Assembly: GCA_016800925.1 (NCBI GenBank)
Contig: JABCPU010000147.1
Coordinates: 1-64,000 of the forward strand
Length of the DNA stretch: 64,000 nt
DNA from: Suillus spraguei
Lineage: Eukaryota > Basidiomycota > Agaricomycetes > Boletales > Suillaceae
Direction of reading: 5' to 3'
In this document: piece after piece, positions 1-11,816 of the stretch
Layout of the letters: the number at the start of each line of letters is the position of its first letter
Position numbering within the stretch: position 1 is the first letter of the stretch
Translations under genes and position numbers: made by a program
The notes under the pieces: generated by a model
What the model saw: only the letters and a program-made list of their open reading frames with translations
What the model was told of the DNA's origin: nothing
The model's database searches: none

Positions 1-2151
1 CCTTGATGCTGCAGGGCACTTGGGCTTGTGCACACTATCTTAACTCTACTATCCAAAGTCATCGCACGCATTATGCGTTTCCTGCGCCATCATAGCGCAA
101 CTGAGGAATCGCCTGGCTACGAGGGACAATCATGGATTGGGAGGGGGCAATGTCAAGACATTTGAGCGACTAAATATGTTTAGGGTACTTACCTTGTGGC
201 TACCGTACATGACCTTTATATGATAGAAGTGTTTGTTGAGCCCGTCGGATGCAAGGGTGGGCATATTCATAGTAAAAAAAAAGAGTGAAGGACCCTGCAC
301 TGGTAACAGTGCAACGCGAGCGCGCAAAGCCCAAAATGGAGGAGATACAAGGGTGCCGACTTTCGTTTGAGAGATAACGAAGAAAATTTCACATATAGAG
401 CGCGAGGATTAGTCACTAAGTTGCATTGGGGAAGATTGTAGGTACTGGTGGCAGACAGGTCAAGTAGTAGCTCCATTACAGGGTGTAAATAACTGAGCAT
501 GTTGTACTGGGCACCTAGATAGTGGTGGGAGAGAGAGAGAGATCAGCATAACGTGGAAAAAGGTTGAAACGTACCTTGGTATTGCTGCGCAAGGTTGCCG
601 CATTGCTAGAGCAAGGCTGATTATGTCAGCGTATATCGCTGGCGTTAGTGGCCTAAAACGGATGGAAGTCGTCTGTAAAGTCTATTGGGGGGGGGTAGAT
701 GACACACGATTACAAACTGACTGAAAATGAACAGCGGCATCGCGGGCACACCTGCCTAATAAGGGTAAATATATGATATGATATTCTAATCAGAATATTT
801 CAGCCTACGGAAAGTCATCCAATATCACACAAATGCGACCTGTAGCAAATGTTTCTCCAACTCACTCCTGTAGCTGCATTTAGTGCCTCTTTCCAAATTG
901 GAAGGAGCAGGCTCAGCACTCCACTTCAGGTCACTTTGCTGATGTGTTCCGTGTGCACTCTCCCTCATTCCAAGTCATGCCATACAAGTGGGGCTCATGG
1001 TGTCGTGGCTACACATTGGTGCTACAGCAGGTCTGACTCATCTAGCCAGAATTAGTCCATCAAGATCGCTTCCATACTGCTGTAAAGAGATTCGAAAGAA
1101 TCCCTCACTCTTTGTATCTCATGACGCTGGCGGAGTTCAAATATTTGAATCCAATCATCGCTTGTGAGCATAAAGGCTTGATCTGGGGGCAACAAGGTGC
1201 TGGTGGATGTTTGTGAGAGCATCAAGCATTATGGTGCAGTTTGAGCACCTGGACCTTGCTAGTGCGAGTAGAAAGTATGATTGGCGCATCTCACTGACTG
1301 AAATATATGCCAACCAGATCAAGGAGTAAACTTTTTACAGCTACTTTCATATCGATAGGCCAGATTTCATTTTGTTCCCCTCACCGCTTTTGTTTAGTTG
1401 TGGAGCTGTACAAACAAAAGGGTCCTGCCTCTTATGATATTTGGGCACGCGAAGTATCCTAGAATGGCAAGCTCCGAGTCTTGCTCGCTTCATGTTCTTA
1501 TCAGTCACTGAGCTGTGATGATGAGCATCTGTCAGCTCTCGCAGCATACGACTATTGATTGATGATGATGTTGTGCTACCAGGTATACCACTATACTATT
1601 ATATTCACAATTGAGCATGCTGATCCCTTATAGTGATGCAGGTTCAATGGTGCTCGGCCCCATGCTCCGCTCAGGGCTAACAACCATAGTCATTAGCATG
1701 ACGGCTTTCTCATCTTGTTGAATAACTGTCTCAGTGAGTTCAGGATGATCTGACCAAGTCCACCTCCAACTGATGAACAAATGTATATAATACTTGTTGG
1801 TCAAGTGCAGGATCCCCACCAATCTCATGTCCGATTCAAGTTATTCTCAAAGTTCTACTCTTAATGAAGAGGAGCAGCGAGAGATACTTCAACAGCGCTT
1901 TCCTCTTGCTGGATACTGGTTTAACATGCTTCCCACCCACCCCTTCATCCATGGTGTTGAAAAACATGCTGCCTCGTGTTCTGGCTCTAAGTCAGCCATC
2001 TCAGCAGTCCGTCAGTGAGTAAAGAATTTAGAATTTTTATCATTATGGTCATCTGAAACTTAAGAATCTGATCCTTCAGCTGTTTCAAATATTACTGTCT
2101 CAATTCCGTTGAATACTGGAGTTATTGGGGATGTGTCAGTCGAGTTCAACT
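1..2151. other. left flank, no confident gene
   Basis: AT-rich DNA with only short ORFs. It holds a short (GA)n run near 530-541 and a G run near 688-697. The best coding candidate is a + strand stretch at 1794-2018 that ends near a plausible donor (GTGAGT, about 2013) and may resume near 2082 after a CAG acceptor. If so, the reading frame is cut by the LTR at 2152. I recognise no family and treat this as an unproven exon pair. Confidence 0.4.
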
Positions 2152-2619
2152 TGTTACAGTTGTACGTGCCCCTATTCATTTTCCTTTGTTTCCTTACTTG
2201 TATATCATGTCACATGACTCTGACTCATATGCTCAACGCATCTGTACAACACATGCCTTCCTTATTAGGATACGCAGTACGTTCTCACGGTTACTGGTCT
2301 GTGCGCACATATTGGCCTATTTAAGCACAGTGTACTTGTAGTAGATTCCCTACTTTAATCTTACTGGGTTTTACCTGGAATCTCCTTCGCTTAGGTCTCC
2401 AACCTAAGTCGTCTTGAATCGTCTCTAAGTCTAAGCACTCCTTAGCCTTAGTCTCTATTCTCGCAGAACCTCTTGACTTGTCTTGAGGCCAGACCCTTGA
2501 TCGTACTCGGAACGCGTTCCTTGTACTTTCACCTTGTCCTCTTCTGGACATTGTAAGAACTCCCAGCAGACCGTCTGTGTCTTTCACTGTCGCTGGTGAT
2601 GCCACCCCAGTTCGTAACA
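2152..2619 (+). repeat. GyA-1 5' LTR
   Basis: 468 bp, TGTTAC...GTAACA. It has a TATA-like box (TATTTAAG, 2318-2325). About 34 nt further on lies ACTTTAATCTT (2352-2362), likely the start of R. The same LTR recurs at 9228, 13762 and, reversed, at 20751, 21684 and 28810. Confidence 0.92.
2318..2325 (+). promoter_or_regulatory. TATA-like box of GyA LTR promoter
   Basis: TATTTAAG lies about 34 nt before the predicted self-primer start at 2352. It is conserved in the other GyA LTRs. The role is inferred from spacing only. Confidence 0.5.
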
Positions 2620-2620
2620 A

Positions 2621-2631
2621 AAGATTAAAGT
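2621..2631 (+). promoter_or_regulatory. GyA primer-binding site, self-complementary to the LTR (Tf1-like)
   Basis: One nucleotide after the LTR lies AAGATTAAAGT, the exact 11-nt reverse complement of ACTTTAATCTT at 2352-2362 in the same LTR. No tRNA-type site starting TGG follows the LTR. In Tf1 of fission yeast the first 11 nt of the mRNA fold back onto an 11-nt site beside the LTR to prime reverse transcription. Length, position and TATA spacing fit that model here. Confidence 0.75.
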
Positions 2632-2670
2632 CTATCTGATCGTCGACTATCCAGTCTTCGACCCTGAACT

Positions 2671-2686
2671 AGCGTACGCGTACGCT
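2671..2686. repeat. 16-bp perfect palindrome in GyA leader
   Basis: AGCGTACGCGTACGCT equals its own reverse complement and lies between the primer site and gag. The same 16 bp occurs in GyA-4 at 28721-28736 but is absent from GyA-2. It could act in RNA dimerisation or packaging; that is inference. Confidence 0.6.
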
Positions 2687-2792
2687 GAGCAGATTGTCAA
2701 GAGAAGCCCTCTGACAGAAGACAAGCCCTGACGGACAGCAAGACAGCGCGTGTAGGCACCGAGAAAGAAAACTCACCAGAAGAATCACCAAT

Positions 2793-3627
2793 ATGGCGAC
2801 CAAAGAATTTGAATACAAGATCGGCCAGCCAAAGCCTTTGATGGAGATCGTGACAACTCTCACAAATTTATCCAGTTGTGTAATCTTCACTTCGATATTA
2901 ACGAAAAGCTTTACACCACCGACAAACAGAAGATTATTTTCATAACATCCTTTATGACCGAAAGGAATGCCAAATCCTGGAAAGAGCAATTCCTTGACCA
3001 TGCTCAATCAACCGACACCTCTGGACAAAAAGTTGGTTATGGGACAATGGTAGATTTTATGAAAAGTTTCAAAGAAGCCTTTGAACCGGTGGATACCAAA
3101 GGAACCGCACTCACGAAACTCAGGGACCTTAAACAAAGTGGAGATCTTCACACCTACATCGCTGATTTGAGGCACTTGCAGCCAAGGCTCATATCACTGA
3201 TAACGCAACGAAGATCCAATTCTTTCAAGATGGTCTGAATTGGGGTATCCTTACAAAGCTTTTCGCACTAGGAGATGTTCCAGAAGTATTCTGAGACATT
3301 GTTCTGCAATGCGTGTCCATTGACAATTCCCATCATCGCCTCCAAGCCATGAGGACACGTCATGCTCCACAACAGAAGAAGAAGAACTACGGAAATGCAC
3401 GATACATCCCTAATCGTGACTCCAACGTAATGGTCGTAGATCGAATCTCCGATATGGAAAGATCCGAATGCATGAAGAAGGGACAATGCTTCGGATGCAA
3501 GAAGACAGGACACCGTATTCATAACTGTCCTGACAGAAAGAAGAAGACCCCACTTCATCAAACTGAAGTCAAAGAAGGGGAAGACGATGAAGAAGAAACT
3601 GTAAGGCGGATCATTGCAGATTTTTGA
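2793..3627 (+). pseudogene. GyA-1 gag (capsid/nucleocapsid), broken
   Basis: ATG at 2793 starts a Gag that matches the longer open copies at 14367 (GyA-2) and 28634 (GyA-4, reverse). The capsid region has the family Gag features, including a conserved stretch on unfolding of a tryptophan/lysine-rich block near 2980. Toward the C-terminus a CCHC zinc knuckle, CFGCKKTGHRIHNC, is encoded at about 3487-3528. The frame is lost by an early one-base deletion near 2830 and by another near 3165, and a CGA-to-TGA stop sits at 3292-3294. The natural gag stop is at 3625-3627, and pol overlaps it in another frame. The product would form the particle shell in the cytoplasm; this copy cannot make it whole. 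Confidence 0.85.
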
Positions 3628-6600
3628 CTTGGAGAAACAAAGACTCGACGTATGTTTCTCCAATGTATTACTAAGACTTGTACATGCTGTAGGTGAAAGA
3701 AAAGAACTTCATGTCCCTATCACCCTTCACTCATGTACTCGCTTAAAATCCGTCGACACCACCGCTGTTATTGATTCAGGCGCAGCCGGAACGTTCATCT
3801 CTGAAGAGTTTGTGAAACTCCATCAAATCACACAACGAAAACTCAAAAACCGTTTCGAGTTACTACAGCAGATGGAACTCTTATCAAAGGAGGACCGATC
3901 ATGCATTACTGTCTCCTGGTGGTCAAAATTGATGAACGAACCATGTATGGAAAATTCAATATTACCAAACTAGGACGGAGAGATCAAATCCTTCTGGGAA
4001 TCCCATGGTTACGAGCAATGAACCCAAGTATCGATTGGGCTGCTGAAACACTTGTCCTTCCTTGAACAGCAAAATCGGATGAAATTGAAATTGACTTAGA
4101 TACGGATCGGAAGAAGAATGGGTTGCCTCAACTCTTCAATCATCATCCCAAATGGCAACACTCCAGATTTCCGAAATCCCTCGTAACCCCTTTCGTTCCC
4201 GAAGATCCGAAACTTGAAATACAAATGCCAAGTACTGCAAACCCCACCCCAGTGTACAACTACCACGAGCAGTATCACCAATTCCCCGCGCAGAGAAGCG
4301 CAAGAATGAATCCAAACCCGAGCATCGGGCTGGACAAGAACCTATTGAGCAACGGCCAATAGAAGAACAGAAGCATGGAAAAAGAAAAGCTGAAGAAGAA
4401 ATCCCCGGATGAGATACCAATGTACCGAAATTGTCCAAATTCTACGTTCCCCCGAAAACTCTTTCAGCTTCAATTGAAGAAACACCCAATGACGAAGAAC
4501 CCGTACCCTCGTTGATCCCAACGGAGGATGATGATCAATTCAATACTATGCAAGACGTTTGGCATGCACCAGAAATTCGTGAAATTTCCTCTTATGAACT
4601 AGGAGATGGAGAATTTCTTGTGGAATACGATACTGATGGAGTTAGCATGAGAATTATAGAAGAAGTATCCATGGACACACCCCTCACACATGATGGAACT
4701 TCCCAATTCAAACAACTCCACAACTACTCCACAACCCCTTTCCCCTCCAAATACAGTAACAAAGCTCAGGAATTTCGCCACGGATGAGAAGGAAAAGAAA
4801 AAGAAATCCTTCGAAGAATTGGTCCCGGACTATTTGCACAGACTTTGCAGACGTCTTTGCTAAAGATGGACTGAACAAACTACCCCCGAACGCCCTGGTA
4901 TAGATCATCGGATTGACACTAAACCCGGTTTTATCCCTCGCACATCTAAGGTTTACCCATTATCGAAAAAGAACGCGCCGCCGTCAAAACGTTTATTGAT
5001 GAAAACGTTGCGAAAGGTTTTATCTCAGAATCGAAGTCACCCCAAGCCAGTGGCTTCTTCTTTGTGGGGAAGAAGAGTGGAGAATTGCGTCCCTGTCAAG
5101 ATTATCGCTACATCAATGATTGGACAGTCAAGAACGCATACCCACTTCCACTTCCTATCTCCTCGTCGCACGACTTCACAACGCACAGTTCTTTACGAAA
5201 ATGGATATTCGGTCTGGTTATAACAATATTCGCATCCATCCCGATGATCGCTGGAAAGCTGCTTTTACTACGGAATTCGGCCTTTTTGAACCGAACGTCA
5301 TGTTCTTTGGACTTTGTAATTCCCCAGCAACTTTCCAGCATACATGAATCCACCTTCCAACAAGAAATCAATGAAGGATGGATGGTTATCTACATGGACG
5401 ATATCCTGATTTTCTCCACGACTATGGAAGAACACCGTGAAAGAACTAGACGGGTTTGATGAAAATATGAAAAGAACATCTGTTCCTGAAACCGGAGAAA
5501 TGCACTTTGATGCAGAAGAAGTGGAATACCTCGGAATGATAATTCGCCCGGACAAGTTGCATGGACACCCCAAGACCAAGGGAATCTCGAATGGCCAGTT
5601 CCGAAATCCGTAAAAGATGTTCGGTCATTCCTCGGCTTTTGCAACTTCTACCGCACGTTCATTTCCCACTATTCTGACATCGCTCGACCGCTTATTGATT
5701 TAACAAAGAAAGATAAGGCCTTTGATGGTCAACCGAAGTGTATGGATACCTTCGAAGAACTGAAACGACGCTTCACATCACAACCGGTACTCCGTAACCC
5801 TGATCCTCCCGACAATTTGCTATTGCTACCGACGCTTCACTCATAGCAACTGGCGGAGTTCTCCTGCAGACTGATGAGAATGGTGTTTATCACCCATGCG
5901 CATACCTCTCACAGTCTTTGAACCCTGCGGAGCGCAATTACCAGATCTTTGATCAGGAACTCCTTGCCGTAATCCGGGCATTGAACGAATGGCGTCATTA
6001 TCTCGAAGGAAACTCACACCCTGTCTTGGTATTCACTGACCACAAGAACTTCTGTACTTTAGAAGTGCACAGAAGCTTACCGCTGCCAAGCACGTTGGCA
6101 ACTGATTTTGTCTATTTATGACATTGAACTGCATCACGTTGCAGGTACTAAATTAGCAGTACCTGATGCACTATCTCGCCGGCCCGATTATGATTCTGGT
6201 AAAGACGATAACGAATACCAGACTCTCCTCCCTGATGCTCTATTCGTTTGTCTTATTGACACTGACCTGAAGGATGTGCTGTCATCCTCTGACCCCTCGA
6301 CGACCCTGTCTTCAAGACGGCCTCTGATGCCCTTGATGGCGTGTGCCTTCCCCCTATGAAATCGGCACTCTCTGACAGGAAGATTGAGGTGAACGTCCTC
6401 TATTTTAAGAATCGCGCCTATATTCCACTGGCGCATCGCTCCGATATCCTGAAAAGGTATCATGATCATGCCTACCGCGGGCATCCCGGTAGATTCAAAA
6501 CAGAAGAGCTTGTTAAACGAGAAGCTTGGTGGCCCGCTATGGCTCCTACATTCGGAAATATGTGGAAGGGTGCGCCCTTTGCCAGCAGATGAAAGCAGAT

Positions 6601-7701
6601 ACACATCCTGTTCGCCCGCCGCTCACTCCGATCCCCTCATCTGCACTCGACCTTTTTCCCAGGTCTCTGTCGACCTTATCACTGACCTCCCTGTCTCTGG
6701 TGGCTTTGATAGTATCGTGGTTGTGGTAGACCATGGCCTTATGAAGGGGGTAATTATTATCCCTTGTTTGAAAACCATCACTTCCGAAGGCGTTGCTAAA
6801 CTATTTTTAAAACACATCTACCGTCGATTTGGACTCCATGACAAAGTTATATCGGATCGAGGCCCGCAGTTCCTATCTTGCTTCTCTAAGGAACTTGCCC
6901 GACTTCTCGACTACGTCATCGCTCCATCCACGGCTTATCACCCGCAGACTGATGGTCAAACTGAAAGGCTTAATCAAGAACTTGAAACATATCTACGCAT
7001 CTATTGCTGCAACAACCCTGAAGATTGGGTAGAACACCTACCAATTGCCGAATTCGTCCACAACCACCGAAAACATGATGCAAGGAATGCATCACCTTTC
7101 TATCTAATGATGGGATACGAACCACGCGCTATCCCTCACCTTATCCCTGACTCATCCATCCCTGCAGCAGAAGATCGAGTACGATCTCTGCAGAAGATAA
7201 GAGAAGAAGCAATCGCCTGTCATAACATTGCAATGCAGACAATGGCCGAACGATCCCGAGGAGATAAGTACACCCCATGGAAGATCGGAGATAAGGTTTG
7301 GCTATCTGCTGCTAATCTTAGACTCAAACTCCCATCAAGGAAACTCGCCCAAAGCGATACGGACCTTTCCCGATCATTGATGTCTTATCTCCCATCACGT
7401 TCACACTCAAACTCCCTCCGCAGTGGAAAATTCATCCCACTTCCACGCTTCTGTCTTATCGTCCTATAGCGAAATGGACGTACACGGCCCGAACTTCCCC
7501 GAACCACCACCTGACATCATCGAAGAAGAAGAAGAATATGAAGTAGAAGCAATCCTTTCTCACAAAGGAACTGGCACTTGCCGACGTTATCTTGTTTCCT
7601 GGAAAGGATATTCATCAGGAGATAACGAATGGCTTCCAGAAAAGAACTTGAAGAACTCCGCTCGAATCTTGAATGCTTATAAGAAGCAACACGCCCTCTG
7701 A
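3614..7701 (+). pseudogene. GyA-1 pol: protease, RT, RNase H, integrase, chromodomain; broken
   Basis: The frame opens in +1 relative to gag with a 14-nt overlap. The order is aspartic protease (VIDSGAAGTFIS, near 3770), a proline/charged linker, RT (YMDD at about 5390), RNase H (about 5810-6180), integrase with zinc-binding and DDE regions (about 6450-7100), then a C-terminal chromodomain (about 7545-7690, [11 protein letters not shown]). At least ten frame changes interrupt it, and TGA replaces CGA at 4063-4065 and 4410-4412 compared with GyA-4. The chromodomain places it with Tf1/sushi-type chromoviruses, where it steers integration toward particular chromatin. Non-functional as sequenced. 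Confidence 0.88.
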
Positions 7702-7755
7702 TTATCCTTCAGTCAATCAACTCGCACTAGCACTGATTAACTAACATAGTTTCAA

Positions 7756-9195
7756 ATGTCTTTCCCCACTGCATACATCACCCCTGTCACCATTGCCAAC
7801 CATGACTCCGACTCCGACGCAGAACACTACGGATCCCTTCCACTGAAATCGACAATACTTCCTACATTGAAGCCGCCCTTCTTTGCGAAGGACACGCCCT
7901 CGAAATCGAAAGAATTCTCACTGAAAGAGGCGCTTTCCCCGCCTTACTCCTTGTCAAATCATTCGTACTGCAGCCCTCATCGAAGCTACAGCCAACGAAA
8001 CCACCGACGCTATGTATCGTCAACGCTTCTTACATCTTCAAAAACGCATTTGTTCTTATGCTATGTTGTGCTTCCCGGTTCTTTTAAAAACGATGTTGAA
8101 GAAGCTATTCACATCGTGGCCGAACGTCGAGCAGGTGTTGCTCGACCTCCCTCTCCGCAGGAAGATGCACCACTTCCTATTCCAGCACCCCCTGCTTCGC
8201 GCATGTATTCTAGTGTTGATGCCCTTGCTGGCTTATGCACTGCTGTTCAAGAGATCGGGCAGCTCACTAATGCAGTCGTCGAAACCCAGAACAGCCAGAA
8301 ACCTAGTAGAAGAAGCCATCACTGATTTGCAACAGACACAAGCCAACCTCGCTGCCCCCGAACCCCATCTCCCATCGAACAATCGACTTCATCGTCTCCC
8401 AGTCTAATCTCTCATGACCATCCTGCATGGTTATACGAGCCCTGTACAAAGGAACAGTGTGAAGCTGCAAAAAGGTTAGGAATTCCTGTAACCAAATTAA
8501 TAACGCTAGGTCCTCGTCTTCACGACCTTCACATTCATCCTCCCATGTCTATTCCGCCATCATTTGGTCCTATGGATCCTGTCTCGCCAGTCTTAGTAAA
8601 AGACTTTGGCATCACCTCCCTTCCTCCTCTACTGAACTTCTTGCGGTTGCTGAACGAGGAACTACTCCCGATCTCCCCACCTCCGCGTACAAGCTGACTA
8701 GTAAACAACAAGCACAGCTTCGATGCGATAATAACCTTGCCTTAAAACGCATGACACGAAAGAAAGGGAAGAAGCGTGCCAGATCCACTAGTCCCCACCC
8801 ATTATCTCACCATCACCATTACGTATGTCCATCTCTAACACTGACGAAAACATGAAATGCCGAATCTGCAGCATCACCGGACATAGGCAAAAGAATTGTC
8901 CTGACTACCAGTGCCAAGTTTGCCTGCGACACGCTCCTACCCATCTATCCATTTATTGCCCTCAGCGTCGTGGGGAACCCCCATTTATGCTCACCTGGAA
9001 GGATGATAGATTTTATGATGCACTGCGTAGGTGGGAACAGTATCTTATTAACCGTCGATGACGAAAGGAAGGTCGACGGGCGAGACTATAGCAGAAGAGG
9101 AAGCGGCTTACATGCTAGGAGGATCTGCCGCTGATGAAGACGTCGCCAACTATGACGACTATGATCCCGTCTATGACGACAATAGAGATGTTTGA
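7756..9195 (+). pseudogene. GyA-1 ORF3, zinc-knuckle accessory protein, broken
   Basis: A third ORF starts 55 nt after the pol stop with ATG at 7756 and ends at 9193-9195. It matches GyA-4 (22193-23662, reverse) and GyA-3. The N-terminal part is acidic, then helical with proline-rich linkers. The C-terminal part has a CCHC knuckle (CRICSITGHRQKNC, about 8858-8899) followed at once by a second Cys/His cluster (CQVC...HLSIYC) and an acidic tail. Frameshifts occur near 7840, 7960 and 8290, and elsewhere. Function unknown: nucleic-acid binding is suggested by the knuckles, and its place after pol makes it an accessory gene rather than a second gag. Confidence 0.7.
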
Positions 9196-9227
9196 AAGCC
9201 AGTGACTTTCACGTAATACGGGGGTAA

Positions 9228-9703
9228 TGTTACAGTTGTACGTGCCCCTATTCATTTTCTCTCTGTTTCCTTACTTGTATATTATGTCACATGACTTTGA
9301 CTCATATGCTCAATGCATCTGTACAACACATGCCTTCCTTATTAGGATACGCAGTTACGTTCTCACGGTTACCTGGTCTGTGCGCACATATTGGCCTATT
9401 TAAGCACAGTGTACTTGTAGTAGATTCCCTACTTTAATCTTACTGGGTTTTACCTGGAATCTCCTTCGCTTAGGCCTCCAACCTAAGTTGTCCTTGAATC
9501 ATCTCTAAGTCTAAGCACTCCTTAGCCTTAGTCTCTATTCTCGTAGAACCTCTTGAACTTGTTCTTGAGGCCAGACCCTTGATCATACTCGGAACGCGTT
9601 CCTTGTACTTTCACCTTGTCCTCTTCTGGACATTGTGAGAACCTCCCAGCAGACCGTCTGTGTCTTCTCACTGTCGCTGGTGACGCCACCCCAGTTCGTA
9701 ACA
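9228..9703 (+). repeat. GyA-1 3' LTR
   Basis: 476 bp, TGTTAC...GTAACA, preceded by a purine-rich CGGGGGTAA that could be the polypurine tract. It keeps the ACTTTAATCTT self-primer sequence. Its right edge joins the GyB remnant. Confidence 0.9.
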
Positions 9704-11816
9704 CATACTGAAGGAGTACGAGTGGTCTAACCAATCCTCGTGATCATCCTCCTCAGTTGGATCTTCGTCTGCGGCAGGTCTCCTTGAGAGACCATCAGCG
9801 CCGGTATGCTTGGTAGCGGGTACGTGCACGAGATTGAATTGAAACAAAAGAATGCCTGCGATTCAGCGATTGATCGTAGTGTTAGGCTGGAGATCTTGGT
9901 TATTGATCATCCCCTTGATATACTTTGTGTCCACTTCAACCGTAAGGTTGACGATGCTGAAGATATACACCCGCATAGCGCGCAGTGCTCTGAACAACCC
10001 ATATAGCTTGAGCTTCGCTTGCGAGTAGCAGCTCTCAACTTCGGTAAGTGTTAGCGAACCAAAGCGGCTAGGGTAGCGCTTCATGTCCTCGCCGATTTGC
10101 AAGAGTATAAAACCTATGGCAATAGAAGAGGTGTCAACAGCTAGAACAATTTCTTGCCCAGAAACATAATCAAGTGGTTTTAGTGCGGGCGACTGCATAA
10201 TAGCATCTTTGAGCATCTGCATAGCTACCTTCTGTTCATGGCCCCACTCGAATATGACGTCTTTGTGCGTTAGCGCCACTAGCGGTCTCGCTATCTTAGC
10301 GAAGTCCTTGATGAAAATACACAAGACGCCGCAAGTACCCAGGAAGCCCCACACATGCGTAACAGTGCTACACTCAGGCCAATCACAGATCTTTTGTACC
10401 TTCCTGGACTCTGGTACATGCCCCTCGAAGGTACACATGTGCCCTACAATATTGGCAGTAGGCGCGGCTAAAACAAACTTTTTGGCGGAGACTGTTAGCC
10501 CAACCATACGCAAGCGGTGCAAGACGTGGTTAACCACAATTAAGCAGCTCTCTGATACCGTGTCTTTACCAACTTTACGGCAATGTCATCGATGAACGGG
10601 GACGTATACATCGGGATCTCGTCTTGTAGGATGAAGCAAATATCCCCCTGAAAGAGCTGTACGCCGTTAGCGTGGCCCATCAGAAGCGTGGTTAGGCAGT
10701 AAGGCCCCAATGGTGTACCAAAGGTGGTCATATCCCGTGAGTCAACATGTAGCAACCACTGATCATATCCATATCATGAAAATAAGTCCATCATGCCGTA
10801 CACGGCATAGCCGGCAAATGATTCAGCAAGATGTTCAACGAAAGGAGGAACGGAAGCGTCTTTGATAGTTACCCTGTTCAGCGGTTGGAGATCGTGAACT
10901 ATGCGCAGTGATGTACCATCTTTCTTGACGATGCAGAACCATCACAAGCGGTAAGATGCTGTTGACGGTTCATACACGCCTGACACTATCTTTTCCTTGA
11001 TAATCCCCACAACTTTTTCTAGTGTGGCAGGAGGGATTGGGATACTGCGCTCCGCCCACAGTGTGTGCAGTACTGTCGATATCTTGTATAGCGGAAAGTA
11101 CTTCTCGTCGAGACGGCCACGTTCTGACGCGTCCCAAGCGAAGGCGGTCTCATGTTCACGAACAAGCCAACGTACGAGCTTGTCCTCCTCTGGCCATAGC
11201 CACTTCGTGGGGTCCAGATCGAGCGCATCAGCTCTTTCTTGGGTAAACCGCTTGCCAGGTGCAAAGTCTGGCGGGCACGGTGATAACTCAGGTAAACCGG
11301 CCAAAGGGTCTGGCGGTAATTCCCGTTGCACGTGGTACTCTGGCGGCATCGTAGTTGGGACGGTATTAACTTTCTTGCCTACCGGTTTGTAGATGTAGGA
11401 ATGCGTGGTGCCATCATAGGTATAACGCCTTGGTCCAACGTGCATGTCAAGACCTGTCCCTTGGTAATGGCCATGATAGCCCGCAGCAGTGCAAAGTGCT
11501 CTGCGACCACTCGTCTGTCAGCACCTCGTGAGCGGTAACGCTCCCAATACTTCATCTGTTCCCTGGCGCTAGGCATGATACCTAACTCATTGACTAGCAC
11601 GGCGTTAACGCTAACTCGCTTGTTGGTAGTAGCTTCCTTGAGGTTCTTGCGGATCTCCAGCGCTACTGTGATGAGTTCGCGTACTGGTATGGTAATGTCA
11701 GAGTCCAGAATACGGTCGACAACGCGTCTATCAGCGTCTTTGTGTTCTAGCGGATGCTGGTATTTGTATTGGGGCGCGGGTTGGTTGGCGGCATTGTTAG
11801 ACAAAGGAGAAGTCAT
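9704..11816 (-). pseudogene. GyB-type Gypsy remnant: pre-protease region, RT and RNase H
   Basis: Reverse-strand fragments read, from 11816 downward: a helical segment resembling the region upstream of protease in the big GyB element; the RT N-terminal region (11445-10942); an RT core piece (10755-10540, with FIDD); and the RT thumb plus RNase H (10537 to about 9710, ending DGLSRR). The sequence aligns well with the 38642-42064 ORF, for example KYIKGM..QDLQPN versus KYIKGM..PDLQPN. No protease DTG motif and no counterpart of the 694-codon GyB ORF are seen, and integrase is missing. Several frame changes make it dead. It is cut by GyA-1 at 9703. Confidence 0.82.

Larger units (their letters stand above)
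2152..9703 (+). mobile_element. GyA-1, full-length degenerate chromodomain Ty3/Gypsy element
   Basis: Two LTRs of about 470 bp, both starting TGTTAC and ending GTAACA, flank gag, a pol ending in a chromodomain, and a third ORF. The LTRs differ at roughly 3-4 percent of positions with several indels, so the copy is not the youngest. The 5-bp flanks (CAACT left, CATAC right) do not match, so no target duplication survives. The right flank is a remnant of another Gypsy family. Coding parts are broken by indels and nonsense changes, so it should not be autonomous. Confidence 0.9.
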
